From Pasteurella sp049941595 (lineage in GTDB: Bacteria; Pseudomonadota; Gammaproteobacteria; Enterobacterales; Pasteurellaceae), in contig JBNFNA010000008.1 in NCBI GenBank assembly GCA_049941595.1, forward strand, positions 1-64,000: 64,000 nt of DNA, read 5' to 3'. Within the stretch, counting starts at the first letter, position 1. Every line of letters starts with the position of its first letter. The translations under genes were made by a program, and so were the position numbers. Positions 7,672-17,025 of the stretch are shown piece by piece. The notes below the pieces were generated by a model, which saw only the letters and a list, made by a program, of their open reading frames with translations, made no database searches and was not told the origin of the DNA.

Positions 7672-8409
7672 TTAAGCTAAACGTTGTCTGACAATTTCAA
7701 ATAGGCACACACCTGTTGCCACAGACACATTTAATGAAGACACAGAGCCAGCCATAGGAATGCTGATCAATTGATCGCAATTTTCACGCGTTAAACGACG
7801 CATTCCATCACCTTCGGCACCCATTACTAAGGCTAAACCACCAGTAAGTTTGGTTTGATATAAGGTTTCAGTGGCTTCACCTGCAGTACCTACCACCCAA
7901 ATATTGTGGTCATTCTGTAAATCACGCAAGGTGCGAGCTAAGTTCGTCACTCGAATTAATGGCATCACTTCTGCAGCACCACAAGCCACTTTGCGTGCGA
8001 TAGAAGTTAGTTGTGCTGATTTATCTTTTGGCACGATAACCGCACATACACCAGCTGCATCTGCAGTACGTAAACACGCCCCTAAATTATGTGGGTCAGT
8101 CACGCCATCAAGCACTAATAACAATGGATTTTGTTTGTTTTGTAAAATCGCATCTAAATCCGCTTCGTTTAGCTCTTTAGCCGGCTGAATGCGAGCAATA
8201 ATGCCTTGATGCACTTCACCATCCGCTTTTTTATCTAAAGTTTGACGGTTCACAAATTGCACCGAAACACCTAAACGATGAAGCTCATTTAACAAGGGTT
8301 GAAGGCGTTTATCTTCACGTCCTTTCAGCATATAAACTTCAATTAAACGCTCTGGCGCATTGTTCAAAAAGGCACTCACAGCGTGAATGCCATAAATGTT
8401 TTCACTCAT
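7672..8409 (-). CDS. rlmB: 23S rRNA (guanosine-2'-O-)-methyltransferase RlmB
   Basis: RlmB methylates G2251 (E. coli numbering) in the peptidyl-transferase centre of 23S rRNA. The 245-residue product has an N-terminal L30e-like substrate-binding domain (IYGIHAVSAFLNNAPERLIE) and a SpoU/TrmD-knot domain. The SAM-binding motifs are visible: DPHNLGACLRTADAAG, LVMGAEGDGMRRL, and IPMAGSVSSLNVSVATG. It starts at the base right after the rnr stop, so the pair is translationally linked, as in other gamma-proteobacteria. Confidence 0.97.
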   Translation of the reverse strand: MSENIYGIHAVSAFLNNAPERLIEVYMLKGREDKRLQPLLNELHRLGVSVQFVNRQTLDKKADGEVHQGIIARIQPAKELNEADLDAILQNKQNPLLLVLDGVTDPHNLGACLRTADAAGVCAVIVPKDKSAQLTSIARKVACGAAEVMPLIRVTNLARTLRDLQNDHNIWVVGTAGEATETLYQTKLTGGLALVMGAEGDGMRRLTRENCDQLISIPMAGSVSSLNVSVATGVCLFEIVRQRLA

Positions 8410-10803
8410 TTATTTTCTCTTTTTCTCTGATTTTTTCTTACTTTTCTTGGCGGCGGATTTGCTCGACACTTTTGATTTTCCGACCGCATTTTTACGCCCT
8501 TTGTTTTTCGAGCGTTGTTTTTCGATACTTTCGGCATAACGCAGATTTTTCTTCATCTTGTCTTTCAATGTTTTTCCTTCGCGCAATGGCTTGCGTTCAC
8601 TTGAAACTAAAGAAAAATCTACTTGGCGTTGCTCAAGGCTCACAGCCTCCACTTTGATTTTGACTTTATCGCCAACGCGGTAAATCATACCACTATTTTC
8701 GCCAATTAAGCGCTGTTTGGCTAAATCAAATTGGTAATAATCGTTATCTAAGGTGGAAATGTGAACAAGTCCATCAATAAATAAATCATCTAAGCGAACA
8801 AACAAGCCAAAGCCGGTTACAGACGAAATGACACCGCTAAATTCTTCACCCACGTGATCTTGCATATATTCACATTTGAGCCAGTCTGCCACATCACGAG
8901 TCGCATCATCTGCCCTGCGTTCAGTCATTGAGCAATGATCGCCAAGGAGATCCATTTCGTCTAAAGTGTAATGGTAACCGCCTGCATCTGTGGTTCTACG
9001 TTTTGAGCCTTTTAATTTCGATAAAATATATTTAATGCCACGGTGTAACGTTAAATCTGGATAGCGACGAATTGGCGAGGTAAAGTGTGCATATTCTTCC
9101 AACGCTAAACCAAAGTGACCAATATTCTCCGGGGAATAAACTGCTTGGCTTAATGAGCGCAATAACATCGTTTGGATCAACTCGTGATCGGGACGTTCTC
9201 TCACTTGTTCGAGCAACTCTGCATAATCAGAGGTGCTTGGTTTTAGGCCTCCGCCGAGTCCTAATCCACATTCATTTAAGAAACTGCGGAAGGCGGTAAT
9301 TTTTTCTTCACTTGGTCCTGCGTGAATACGGAATAATGCTGCCTCTTGGTGTTTTTCGACGAAGTTTGCTGCAGCAATATTAGCGAGGATCATACATTCT
9401 TCAATGATTTTGTGCGCATCATTACGGATAACAGGCTCAATGCGTTCAATCCGACCCATTTCATTAAAGACGAATTTGCTTTCGATTGTTTCAAAATCAA
9501 TTGCACCACGTTGATGACGAGCTTCGACCAACGCTTGATACATTTTGTGTAACTCAAGCAAATGCGGCACTAAATTGTGGTAGCGTTCGCAAAGCTCTTC
9601 ATCACCCTCTAAAATACGGGCCACTTTGGTATAAGTTAAACGAGCGTGAGAATTCATTACCGCTTCGTAAAACTCATAGCCTGTAATTTTACCTTTTGCA
9701 GATACATTGAGCTCGCACACCATACAGAGGCGATCAACTTGTGGGTTTAACGAGCAAAGCCCATTAGAAAGCACTTCTGGCAACATTGGTACAACACGAT
9801 TTGGGAAATAGACCGAATTACCACGTGCGTGAGCTTCAGTGTCCAGTGCTGTACGTTGGCGTACGTAATAACTCACGTCTGCAATTGCTACCCAAAGTTT
9901 CCAACCGCCCCCACGTTTTTTCTGACAGAAAACCGCATCGTCAAAGTCACGAGCATCTTCACCATCAATTGTCACTAACGGCAATTCACGTAAATCCACC
10001 CGTCCTTTTTTGGCTTCTTCAGGCACTTCTTCGCTGAGTTTTGACACTTGTTTTAATACTGCATCAGGGAACACGTGCGGAATATCGTGGTTACGGATCG
10101 CAATTTCCACTTCCATTCCTTTCGCCATATTTTCACCGAGAATTTCAGTGATTACACCCACTGGCTGGCTAAAGGTGGCTGTACGAGGTTTTAATTCAAC
10201 CACCACAACTTGCCCCATACGAGCACCTTGACGATGTTCATTTGGGATTAAAATATCTCGATTGATCCGGCTATCATCAGGCACCACATAACCGATACCA
10301 TCTTCTAAGAAAAAGCGACCGACAATTTGTTTTTTACGTTGTTGTAGCACGCGCACAATACGCACTTCTTGGCGACCGCGACGGTCAAATCCACTGGGTT
10401 GTGCAAGCACATAATCACCGTGCATCACTTTTTGCATTTGGTTATTTGGGATAAACCAATCACTATCTTTGCCTTCTACCTGTAAAAAACCATAGCCGTC
10501 ACGATGCCCTAAAACAGTGCCTCTTAGCAAATCCAGTTTATCCGCAAGTGCATAGCGTTTACGTTTAGTAAAGACCAGCTGTCCGTCATTTTCCATCGCT
10601 CTTAAACGGCGACGCATACCTTCTTGTTGTTCTTCATCGGTAATATTCAGTGTGGTCAAAAGTTCCTCTTTTGACATTGGGGCATTGTGTTGACGGATAA
10701 TATCTAAAATAAATTCGCGGCTCGGGATAGGATTTTCGTATTTTTCAAGTTCTTGTTGATAATTAGGATCCTGCATTGGTTTGATTTTTTTTTGTTTTGG
10801 CAT
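8410..10803 (-). CDS. rnr: Ribonuclease R
   Basis: RNase R is a 3'-5' exoribonuclease that degrades structured RNA and helps in mRNA and rRNA quality control. The order is a winged-helix N-terminus, two cold-shock domains, the RNB catalytic domain with DGEDARDFDDAVF (Mg-binding aspartates), an S1 domain (GVISSVTGFGLFVRLDD), and a Lys/Arg/Ser-rich tail. I prefer the ATG at 10803 over the in-frame GTG at 10809, because AAGGAG lies 5 nt before the ATG and overlaps the GTG. That gives 797 residues. The gene is transcribed together with rlmB. Confidence 0.96.
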   Translation of the reverse strand: MPKQKKIKPMQDPNYQQELEKYENPIPSREFILDIIRQHNAPMSKEELLTTLNITDEEQQEGMRRRLRAMENDGQLVFTKRKRYALADKLDLLRGTVLGHRDGYGFLQVEGKDSDWFIPNNQMQKVMHGDYVLAQPSGFDRRGRQEVRIVRVLQQRKKQIVGRFFLEDGIGYVVPDDSRINRDILIPNEHRQGARMGQVVVVELKPRTATFSQPVGVITEILGENMAKGMEVEIAIRNHDIPHVFPDAVLKQVSKLSEEVPEEAKKGRVDLRELPLVTIDGEDARDFDDAVFCQKKRGGGWKLWVAIADVSYYVRQRTALDTEAHARGNSVYFPNRVVPMLPEVLSNGLCSLNPQVDRLCMVCELNVSAKGKITGYEFYEAVMNSHARLTYTKVARILEGDEELCERYHNLVPHLLELHKMYQALVEARHQRGAIDFETIESKFVFNEMGRIERIEPVIRNDAHKIIEECMILANIAAANFVEKHQEAALFRIHAGPSEEKITAFRSFLNECGLGLGGGLKPSTSDYAELLEQVRERPDHELIQTMLLRSLSQAVYSPENIGHFGLALEEYAHFTSPIRRYPDLTLHRGIKYILSKLKGSKRRTTDAGGYHYTLDEMDLLGDHCSMTERRADDATRDVADWLKCEYMQDHVGEEFSGVISSVTGFGLFVRLDDLFIDGLVHISTLDNDYYQFDLAKQRLIGENSGMIYRVGDKVKIKVEAVSLEQRQVDFSLVSSERKPLREGKTLKDKMKKNLRYAESIEKQRSKNKGRKNAVGKSKVSSKSAAKKSKKKSEKKRK

Positions 10804-11072
10804 AAGCACTCCTTATCGAATGAGGAATAACATTCGTATATCCCTTAAGTTTGACATCCTACCCCCATTAAAGCAAGGAAAATGCCAAAGATCGCTTTGT
10901 TGATTATAAATGTTCTATTAAAGGGGTATTGGCACAGAAAAGCCAAGGGATTTTCGATAATTTACAGAAAATCTTCTGTTATAAAGACGCATTTTTTGGT
11001 ACATTTAGCACAATTTTTTTCAATACTCAAAGACAGAGTAGTTCTTATTTCATTTAGTTCAGCGGAATTCTT

Positions 11073-12128
11073 ATGTTACTCAAAAAAATTCGTGGTTTAT
11101 TTTCAAATGATCTTTCGATCGATCTTGGTACAGCTAACACATTAATCTACGTAAAAGGACAAGGCATTGTGCTAGATGAGCCTTCAGTAGTGGCTATTCG
11201 TCAGGATCGTTTAGGCTCATTAAAGAGCATTGCTGCAGTTGGTAAAGAAGCAAAAATGATGCTAGGTCGTACACCAAAAAGCATTGTGGCAATTCGCCCG
11301 ATGAAAGACGGTGTAATTGCCGACTTCTCTGTAACTGAAAAAATGTTACAACACTTCATTAAGCAAGTTCACAGTGGCAATTTTATGCGTCCTAGCCCAC
11401 GTGTTTTAGTGTGTGTGCCAGCAGGTGCAACTCAAGTTGAACGTCGTGCAATTAAAGAATCTGCATTAGGTGCAGGCGCACGTGAAGTGTATTTAATCGA
11501 AGAGCCAATGGCTGCTGCAATTGGTGCAAGATTACCGGTTTCAACGGCAACAGGTTCAATGGTCATTGATATCGGTGGTGGTACAACAGAAGTTGCAGTA
11601 ATTTCATTAAACGGTATCGTTTATTCTTCTTCTGTGCGTATCGGTGGTGACCGTTTTGATGAAGCGATCATTTCTTATGTACGTAAAACCTTTGGTTCTA
11701 TCATTGGCGAGCCGACGGCAGAACGTATTAAACAAGAAATCGGTGCTGCGTACTTACAAGAAGGCGATGAAGTGCTTGAAATGGAAGTACACGGTCATAA
11801 CCTTGCAGAAGGTGCACCACGTTCTTTCAAATTGACTTCACGTGATGTTTTAGAAGCAATTCAACAACCATTAAACGGCATTGTTGCAGCAGTGCGTACG
11901 GCACTTGAAGAATGTCAACCAGAACACGCCGCAGATATTTTTGAGCGTGGAATGGTATTAACGGGTGGCGGCGCATTAATTCGTAATATTGATGTATTGC
12001 TTTCAAAAGAAACCGGCGTACCGGTCATTATCGCTGAAGACCCACTCACTTGCGTAGCGCGCGGTGGTGGTGAAGCTCTGGATATGATTGATATGCACGG
12101 TGGTGATATTTTTAGTGACGACCTGTAA
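11073..12128 (+). CDS. mreB: Rod shape-determining protein MreB
   Basis: MreB is the bacterial actin that forms filaments under the inner membrane and guides lateral wall synthesis in rod-shaped cells. The product has 351 residues. Actin-fold ATP motifs are visible: IDLGTANTLIYVKGQG (about 13-28), VIDIGGGTTEVAVISL (about 165-180), and MVLTGGGALIRNID (about 300). An amphipathic Met-Leu-Leu-Lys-Lys start probably anchors it to the membrane. It is the first gene of mreBCD. A paired uptake-signal hairpin separates it from mreC, so the downstream genes may be expressed at a lower level. Confidence 0.98.
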   Translation: MLLKKIRGLFSNDLSIDLGTANTLIYVKGQGIVLDEPSVVAIRQDRLGSLKSIAAVGKEAKMMLGRTPKSIVAIRPMKDGVIADFSVTEKMLQHFIKQVHSGNFMRPSPRVLVCVPAGATQVERRAIKESALGAGAREVYLIEEPMAAAIGARLPVSTATGSMVIDIGGGTTEVAVISLNGIVYSSSVRIGGDRFDEAIISYVRKTFGSIIGEPTAERIKQEIGAAYLQEGDEVLEMEVHGHNLAEGAPRSFKLTSRDVLEAIQQPLNGIVAAVRTALEECQPEHAADIFERGMVLTGGGALIRNIDVLLSKETGVPVIIAEDPLTCVARGGGEALDMIDMHGGDIFSDDL

Positions 12129-12139
12129 TGGATAGCGAA

Positions 12140-12168
12140 AAGTGCGGTAAAAAAGACCGCACTTTTTA
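12140..12168 (+). terminator. Inverted uptake-signal pair acting as terminator/attenuator after mreB
   Basis: AAGTGCGGT (12140-12148) and ACCGCACTT (12156-12164) form a hairpin with a 7-nt loop, followed by a T run. It lies inside the mreB-mreC gap, so partial read-through is expected. Confidence 0.8.
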
Positions 12169-12202
12169 ATCACTGGCTTAAATTGACTATTCTGATGCCT
12201 AT

Positions 12203-13288
12203 ATGAAACCCATTTTTGGAAAAGCACCTCCACTTGGTCTTCGCTTGATCCTCGTTGTCATTGCGTCGATTGCTTTAATCGTGTCTGATGGTCAGACAAA
12301 TGCGATGATTAAAGCGCGTAGCGTAATGGAAACGGCAGTTGGCGGTTTGTATTATCTTGCGAACACACCTCGTACTGTATTAGATGGCGTTTCTGATAAC
12401 TTAGTCGATACCAATAAATTGCAAATTGAAAACAAAGTATTGCGTGAGCAATTACGTGAAAAAAATGCCGATTTATTGTTATTAGATCAGCTCAAAGTTG
12501 AAAACCAACGTTTACGTTTACTTCTTAATTCGCCTTTACGTACCGACGAATATAAAAAAATCGCTGAAGTCTTAACAGCACAAACAGACGTGTACCGCAA
12601 ACAGGTAGTTATCAACCAAGGTGGACGTGATGGTGTGTATGTTGGACAGCCTATCATTGATGAAAAAGGCGTGGTGGGGCAGGTGATCTCTGTGGGCGAA
12701 AATACCAGCCGTGTGCTGTTATTAACTGATGTGACCCATTCAATTCCGGTTCAAGTCTTGCGTAATGATGTACGCTTAATCGCGAGTGGTACAGGGGAAA
12801 CAGAAGAGCTTACCTTAGACAATGTGCCTCGTTCAGTGGATATCGTAAAAGGCGATTTGTTGGTAACTTCTGGTTTAGGTGGCCGCTTTTTAGAAGGTTA
12901 TCCCGTTGCGATTGTGGATTCGGTTTCTCGTGATGGGCAAAATTATTTTGCCACGGTGACCGCAAAACCACTGGCTTCAATGGAACGCCTGCGTTATGTC
13001 TTATTATTGTGGCCAACCAATGAAGAATCACGCAATGTGAATACCATTTCACCTGAAGATATTCGCCGCACGGTACAAGAGCGTTTAGAAAATCAGGGCA
13101 ATGAGTCACGCAAAGTGAAGAAAGCGTTAGTGCAGGAAGAACAAGAAAGTGCGGTCAATAATGCAGGAAATTCTGCGGAAGACACACAACCTGTACCAAG
13201 TGAAGATAGCGTGCCGACGGATACACCAATAGAGACGAATATCGACACAAGCGAACCAGTAGAACAGCAATACAGAGAGGAGCATTAA
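12203..13288 (+). CDS. mreC: Rod shape-determining protein MreC
   Basis: MreC is a periplasmic scaffold that links the MreB filament to wall synthases. The 361-residue product has an N-terminal membrane segment (about 11-30, LGLRLILVVIASIALIV). Next is a coiled coil (about 70-110, rich in NKVLREQLREKNADLLLLDQL) and two beta-barrel domains (GVVGQVISVG, VTSGLGGRFLEGYPV). The acidic, low-complexity tail after about residue 290 contains an uptake signal (13147). The stop TAA overlaps the mreD start by one base, so the two are translationally coupled. Confidence 0.96.
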   Translation: MKPIFGKAPPLGLRLILVVIASIALIVSDGQTNAMIKARSVMETAVGGLYYLANTPRTVLDGVSDNLVDTNKLQIENKVLREQLREKNADLLLLDQLKVENQRLRLLLNSPLRTDEYKKIAEVLTAQTDVYRKQVVINQGGRDGVYVGQPIIDEKGVVGQVISVGENTSRVLLLTDVTHSIPVQVLRNDVRLIASGTGETEELTLDNVPRSVDIVKGDLLVTSGLGGRFLEGYPVAIVDSVSRDGQNYFATVTAKPLASMERLRYVLLLWPTNEESRNVNTISPEDIRRTVQERLENQGNESRKVKKALVQEEQESAVNNAGNSAEDTQPVPSEDSVPTDTPIETNIDTSEPVEQQYREEH

Positions 13289-13776
13289 TGCAAAAACGTT
13301 TTTTATTGCAATTATTGATCGTAGCCTGCATTTTTATTGTTGCTCTGGTAATGGAAATTGCACCTTGGCCAACGGATTTTCAGGCATTTAAACCAGCTTG
13401 GCTCGTGATGGCATTGGTTTACTGGGTACTTGCGATTCCAGAAAAAGTCAGCATTGGCGTGGCGTTTGTACTTGGTTTGATTTGGGATTTGGTACTAGGC
13501 TCAATTTTAGGCGTTCACGCACTGGTACTTTCTGTATTCACTTATATCATTGCGTGCAATTATCTGATTTTACGTAACTTATCCCTATGGATGCAAAGTT
13601 TACTGATTATCCTCTTAGTCTTTGCAATTCGTTTAAGTATCTTCTTGATTGAATTATTTATTCATAGTGCGGCATTTAATTGGCAAGAAATTTATGGTGC
13701 ACTGGCAAGTGGATTGCTATGGCCTTGGGTATTTTTATTACTTAGAAAAATTCGTAGGCAGTTACATTTACGCTAA
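13288..13776 (+). CDS. mreD: Rod shape-determining protein MreD
   Basis: MreD is an inner-membrane partner of MreC in the elongasome. The 162-residue product is highly hydrophobic, with about five membrane segments and the family stretch WDLVLGSILGVHAL. The start overlaps the mreC stop (TAATG). A bidirectional hairpin follows the stop. Confidence 0.95.
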   Translation: MQKRFLLQLLIVACIFIVALVMEIAPWPTDFQAFKPAWLVMALVYWVLAIPEKVSIGVAFVLGLIWDLVLGSILGVHALVLSVFTYIIACNYLILRNLSLWMQSLLIILLVFAIRLSIFLIELFIHSAAFNWQEIYGALASGLLWPWVFLLLRKIRRQLHLR

Positions 13777-13777
13777 T

Positions 13778-13812
13778 AAATAAGGATTAGAGATTTGTTC
13801 TAAGCCTTATTT
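13778..13812. terminator. Hairpin between convergent mreD and yhbP-like gene
   Basis: AAATAAGG (13778-13785) pairs with CCTTATTT (13805-13812). It lies between two converging genes and may terminate both. Confidence 0.6.
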
Positions 13813-13814
13813 CA

Positions 13815-14282
13815 TTATCGGTGTGCAAGAAAAGCATCTTCTATACTGTCTTGCCCAATCTCTTTACCATTGTGCCACTCGAGTTTGCCATATAGTCCAA
13901 GAGAACGATCGATCAGTTTTACATATTCGAGGTCGATTGCCCAAACAGAGAGCTCATCAATGAGATAGTGTGAATGGCTTTTCTTAAATAATTCTCTTGC
14001 TGTTTCAGCATCGCCATTCGCAAGTTTTTTCGCATAACCTGTAAATTGAACCCCTTGTAAAGAAGGAATGAACTTTGTTGGCATTGTGATCACGCCCGAT
14101 ATACGAGGGTTTTTAGAAATTACTTGTGAGTGATAGCTAGAATCACAAGAGATATAAATCAGACGCTTTGCATTTTCATCAAATGCATAATAGATGAAGT
14201 TCGTCCAAGGTGTGTTGTTGTCTGAACAGCTAATTGCACATAAATAATGCTTTTTTATGAAATTAACGATTCGTTTTTGCAT
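13815..14282 (-). CDS. YhbP/UPF0306 family protein (pyridoxamine-phosphate-oxidase-like fold)
   Basis: The 155-residue product opens MQKRIVNFIKKHYLCAISC and contains PWTNFIYYAFDENAKRLIYI, and KLEWHNG near the end. These features fit the YhbP (UPF0306) family, small flavin-binding split-barrel proteins related to PNPOx. The function is not established, and no catalytic claim can be made from sequence. It stands alone, convergent to mreD and separated from leuD by a terminator and AT-rich DNA. Confidence 0.75.
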   Translation of the reverse strand: MQKRIVNFIKKHYLCAISCSDNNTPWTNFIYYAFDENAKRLIYISCDSSYHSQVISKNPRISGVITMPTKFIPSLQGVQFTGYAKKLANGDAETARELFKKSHSHYLIDELSVWAIDLEYVKLIDRSLGLYGKLEWHNGKEIGQDSIEDAFLAHR

Positions 14283-14486
14283 ATTGTTAATACTTGTTTT
14301 TTATAATCTTTAATATTTACAAATATAGAGATGACGTTATTAAAATAAATAACGTACAAATTTTATCAAAAATAGTTAATTATTCATAGAGTTATACCTC
14401 CATATGAGTATTTTTTTGTTTAAATTTTGATTGTTTTCTTTGAACGAAAGCTCACTATTAGATGGTAAATGATTATGACAGGAAAC

Positions 14487-14518
14487 AAAAAAGCCAAGTA
14501 AGAGTTGACTTGGCTTTT
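14487..14518 (-). terminator. Rho-independent terminator of the leu operon (after leuD)
   Basis: The stem AAGCCAAGT/ACTTGGCTT is followed on the minus strand by TTTTTTG. The same stem sequence terminates the small gene ending at 40502. Confidence 0.85.
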
Positions 14519-14523
14519 GTGAT

Positions 14524-15129
14524 TTAACGTAAGAAAGCAGGTATTTTGCTTTCGTACTCTGCGATTTTATCTTCGTGTTGTAAGGTTAAACCGATGTTGT
14601 CTAACCCGTTCAGTAAACAATGGCGACGGAAGCTATCAATTTCAAAATGATAAACTCTGTTGTTTGCTGTGACGGTTTGTGCTTCTAAATCGACAGAAAT
14701 CGTTGCCCCTTCATTTGCCACCACATATTGAAATAATTCATCAACTTCTTGTTCACTTAAACGAATAGGCAACATCTGATTATTCAAGCTGTTTCCATAG
14801 AAAATATCCGCAAAGCTCGGTGCAATGATCACGCGAATACCATAATCATCTAATGCCCAAGGTGCGTGCTCGCGGGAAGAACCACAGCCAAAATTTTCGC
14901 GAGCTAATAAAATGCTTGCGCCTTGATAGCGAGGGTAGTTAAGCACGAAATCAGGATTAGGTTGTTTTCCGTCATCATCTAAAAAGCGCCATTCGTGAAA
15001 TAAATGAGCGCCAAAGCCGACACGAGTCACTTTTTGTAAAAATTGCTTTGGAATAATGGCATCTGTATCCACGTTTGATGCATCAAGTGGAACAGCGATA
15101 CCGGTGTGTTGTTTAAATTCGTTAGGCAT
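14524..15129 (-). CDS. leuD: 3-isopropylmalate dehydratase small subunit
   Basis: With LeuC it isomerises 2-isopropylmalate to 3-isopropylmalate in leucine synthesis. The product has 201 residues, equal to E. coli LeuD. It shows the swivel-domain signatures NVDTDAIIPKQFL, NFGCGSSREHAPWAL and IIAPSFADIFYGN. It is the last gene of the minus-strand leuABCD operon. A 308-bp gap carrying a structured repeat element separates it from leuC. Confidence 0.98.
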   Translation of the reverse strand: MPNEFKQHTGIAVPLDASNVDTDAIIPKQFLQKVTRVGFGAHLFHEWRFLDDDGKQPNPDFVLNYPRYQGASILLARENFGCGSSREHAPWALDDYGIRVIIAPSFADIFYGNSLNNQMLPIRLSEQEVDELFQYVVANEGATISVDLEAQTVTANNRVYHFEIDSFRRHCLLNGLDNIGLTLQHEDKIAEYESKIPAFLR

Positions 15130-15200
15130 AGGTTTTCTCTCTTAATTAATTTTTTGTTACCGCTACTATTGTCATCACTTTTCTTGGTATTTCTTCTCTG

Positions 15201-15365
15201 CTTTTTTGTCTGTACAAAAAAGAAGCAAAAAACATCCCCCGACTAAACTGCTTGTCCGCTTTCCGTGTGGATTTTTTCACGCAAAATAAGTTGTCTTCGC
15301 TTTGCTACGCAACCTTATTTTCCTAAAAATCCTCACTGCTCTCGGGCAGTTTACACGGGGATATT
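15201..15365 (+). repeat. Structured intergenic element, copy 1 (leuC-leuD gap)
   Basis: The element is nested and palindromic. CCCCGACTAAACTGC (15237-15251) faces GCAGTTTACACGGGG (15346-15360), and inside it AAAATAAGTTG (15283-15293) faces CAACCTTATTTT (15310-15321). A short outer palindrome TTTTTTGT/ACAAAAAA lies on its left side. Copy 2 at 18208-18366 shares the whole layout and most of the sequence in the same orientation. Each copy is followed by an uptake signal (15382 and 18390). It may be a small non-coding repeat (MITE-like) or a structured mRNA element. I do not recognise a named family. The rest of the 308-bp gap holds nothing else that I can identify. Confidence 0.75.
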
Positions 15366-15437
15366 ATTGGTATCTGTGAAAAAGTGCGGTTGATTTTAAA
15401 AAGTTTTCCTTCTCTTAGGGAAAGAGGGCTAGGGAAA

Positions 15438-16844
15438 TTAATTCAATTCAACATTCCGAATATCCACAAACTTGCCGAACACTGCGGCTGCGGCTGCCAT
15501 TGCTGGGCTGACTAAGTGGGTGCGTCCACCACGCCCTTGGCGACCTTCAAAGTTGCGGTTACTGGTCGAAGCACAACGCTCACCCGGTTCTAAACGGTCG
15601 TTGTTCATCGCTAAACACATTGAGCAACCTGGTAAACGCCATTCAAATCCTGCTTCGATAAAGATTTTATCTAAGCCTTCTTTTTCTGCTTGTTCACGCA
15701 CTAAGCCTGATCCCGGTACGACTAACGCTTGTACGCCTTTTGCCACTTTACGACCTTTCGCCACCGCTGCAGCCGCACGTAAATCTTCAATGCGTGAATT
15801 GGTGCAAGAGCCGATAAAGACTTTATCAATGCTCACATCAGTTAACTTAATGCTGTGTGGTAAGTCCATATAATCTAAGGCTTTTTCTGCGGATTGGCGT
15901 TCAATAGGATCACTCATCTCGGCAGGATTTGGGATCGCTTGGTCGATACCAATCACTTGTCCTGGGTTAGTTCCCCAAGTCACTTGCGGTTGAATTTCAC
16001 TGGCTTCTAATGTCACTACGGTATCAAATTCAGCGCCTTCATCCGTATGCAAGGTTTTCCAATAGGCGACTGCATCTTCCCAATCTTTGCCTTTTGGTGC
16101 ATAAGGTTTGTCTTTTAAGTAGGTGAATGTTGTGTCATCTGGTGCGATAATGCCCGATTTTGCACCCAACTCGATCGCCATATTACACACGGTCATACGG
16201 CCTTCCATTGAAAGATCGCGGATTGCTTCACCACAAAATTCCACAACGTGTCCTGTACCGCCACCCATTGTGGTTTTGCCAATGATCGCCAAAACAATAT
16301 CCTTTGCTGTAATGCCTTCACGCACTTTGCCACGTACTTCAATCTTCATTTTTTTCGCACGAGCCTGTTTGATGGTTTGTGTAGCAAGAACGTGTTCAAC
16401 TTCTGATGTGCCAATCCCAAAAGCTAAGGCACCAAATGCCCCGTGGGTTGCGGTGTGCGAGTCGCCACATACGATGGTCATTCCTGGCAATGTTAAGCCC
16501 TGTTCGGGCCCCATTACGTGCACAATACCTTGGTTAATATGGTTAATGTCGTAAAGTGTGATCCCAAATTGGTCGGTATTTTTGGCAAGTTCTACCATTT
16601 GTACACGTCCCATTTCACCTGAGCCACCTAAATCGCGGCTGTCCGTTGGCACGTTATGATCCATTGTTGCCACTGTTTTGCTTGGCTGGCGAACAGTACG
16701 ACCCATTGCACGTAAGCCGTCAAAAGCTTGCGGGGACGTCACTTCGTGTACTAAATGGCGGTTAATATAAATTAAAGGCGTTTCGCCTTCGGCTTCGTGG
16801 ACGACGTGGGCGTCAAAGAGTTTTTCGTATAGGGTTTTAGGCAT
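15438..16844 (-). CDS. leuC: 3-isopropylmalate dehydratase large subunit
   Basis: LeuC is the catalytic subunit carrying the [4Fe-4S] cluster. The 468-residue product is of the aconitase superfamily. The cluster cysteines are visible in FIGSCTNSR (about 345) and LPGCSMCLAMN (about 405-410). The substrate motifs MDHNVPT and GDSHTATHGAFG are also present. A 181-bp gap separates it from leuB and contains an uptake signal at 17001. Confidence 0.99.
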   Translation of the reverse strand: MPKTLYEKLFDAHVVHEAEGETPLIYINRHLVHEVTSPQAFDGLRAMGRTVRQPSKTVATMDHNVPTDSRDLGGSGEMGRVQMVELAKNTDQFGITLYDINHINQGIVHVMGPEQGLTLPGMTIVCGDSHTATHGAFGALAFGIGTSEVEHVLATQTIKQARAKKMKIEVRGKVREGITAKDIVLAIIGKTTMGGGTGHVVEFCGEAIRDLSMEGRMTVCNMAIELGAKSGIIAPDDTTFTYLKDKPYAPKGKDWEDAVAYWKTLHTDEGAEFDTVVTLEASEIQPQVTWGTNPGQVIGIDQAIPNPAEMSDPIERQSAEKALDYMDLPHSIKLTDVSIDKVFIGSCTNSRIEDLRAAAAVAKGRKVAKGVQALVVPGSGLVREQAEKEGLDKIFIEAGFEWRLPGCSMCLAMNNDRLEPGERCASTSNRNFEGRQGRGGRTHLVSPAMAAAAAVFGKFVDIRNVELN

Positions 16845-17025
16845 GGTGTTGTTCCTAATAAAGTTTGGGTGTTAATGATGTTATTTTTTTATGCTTTCTC
16901 TGTGACATGCCTTGTATTGAGTCAAGAAAAGCCACAGAAGAAAGGCGACCTTGCAATTTTGTTTTTCTTCGCTGAAAAGGCTTTGTGTACCTATTCACAA
17001 AAGTGCGGTCAATTTTTTTCACGTT

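Noticed and set aside
10804..10809. GTG start for rnr
   Set aside because: It overlaps the Shine-Dalgarno of the downstream ATG at 10803.
10882..11145. Plus-strand frame of 87 codons upstream of and overlapping mreB
   Set aside because: It runs into mreB in another frame, has no ribosome site and a random-looking composition.
15201..15365. Interpretation of the leu intergenic element as an insertion sequence
   Set aside because: No transposase frame and no clear target-site duplication are seen; only a non-autonomous or RNA element is supportable.
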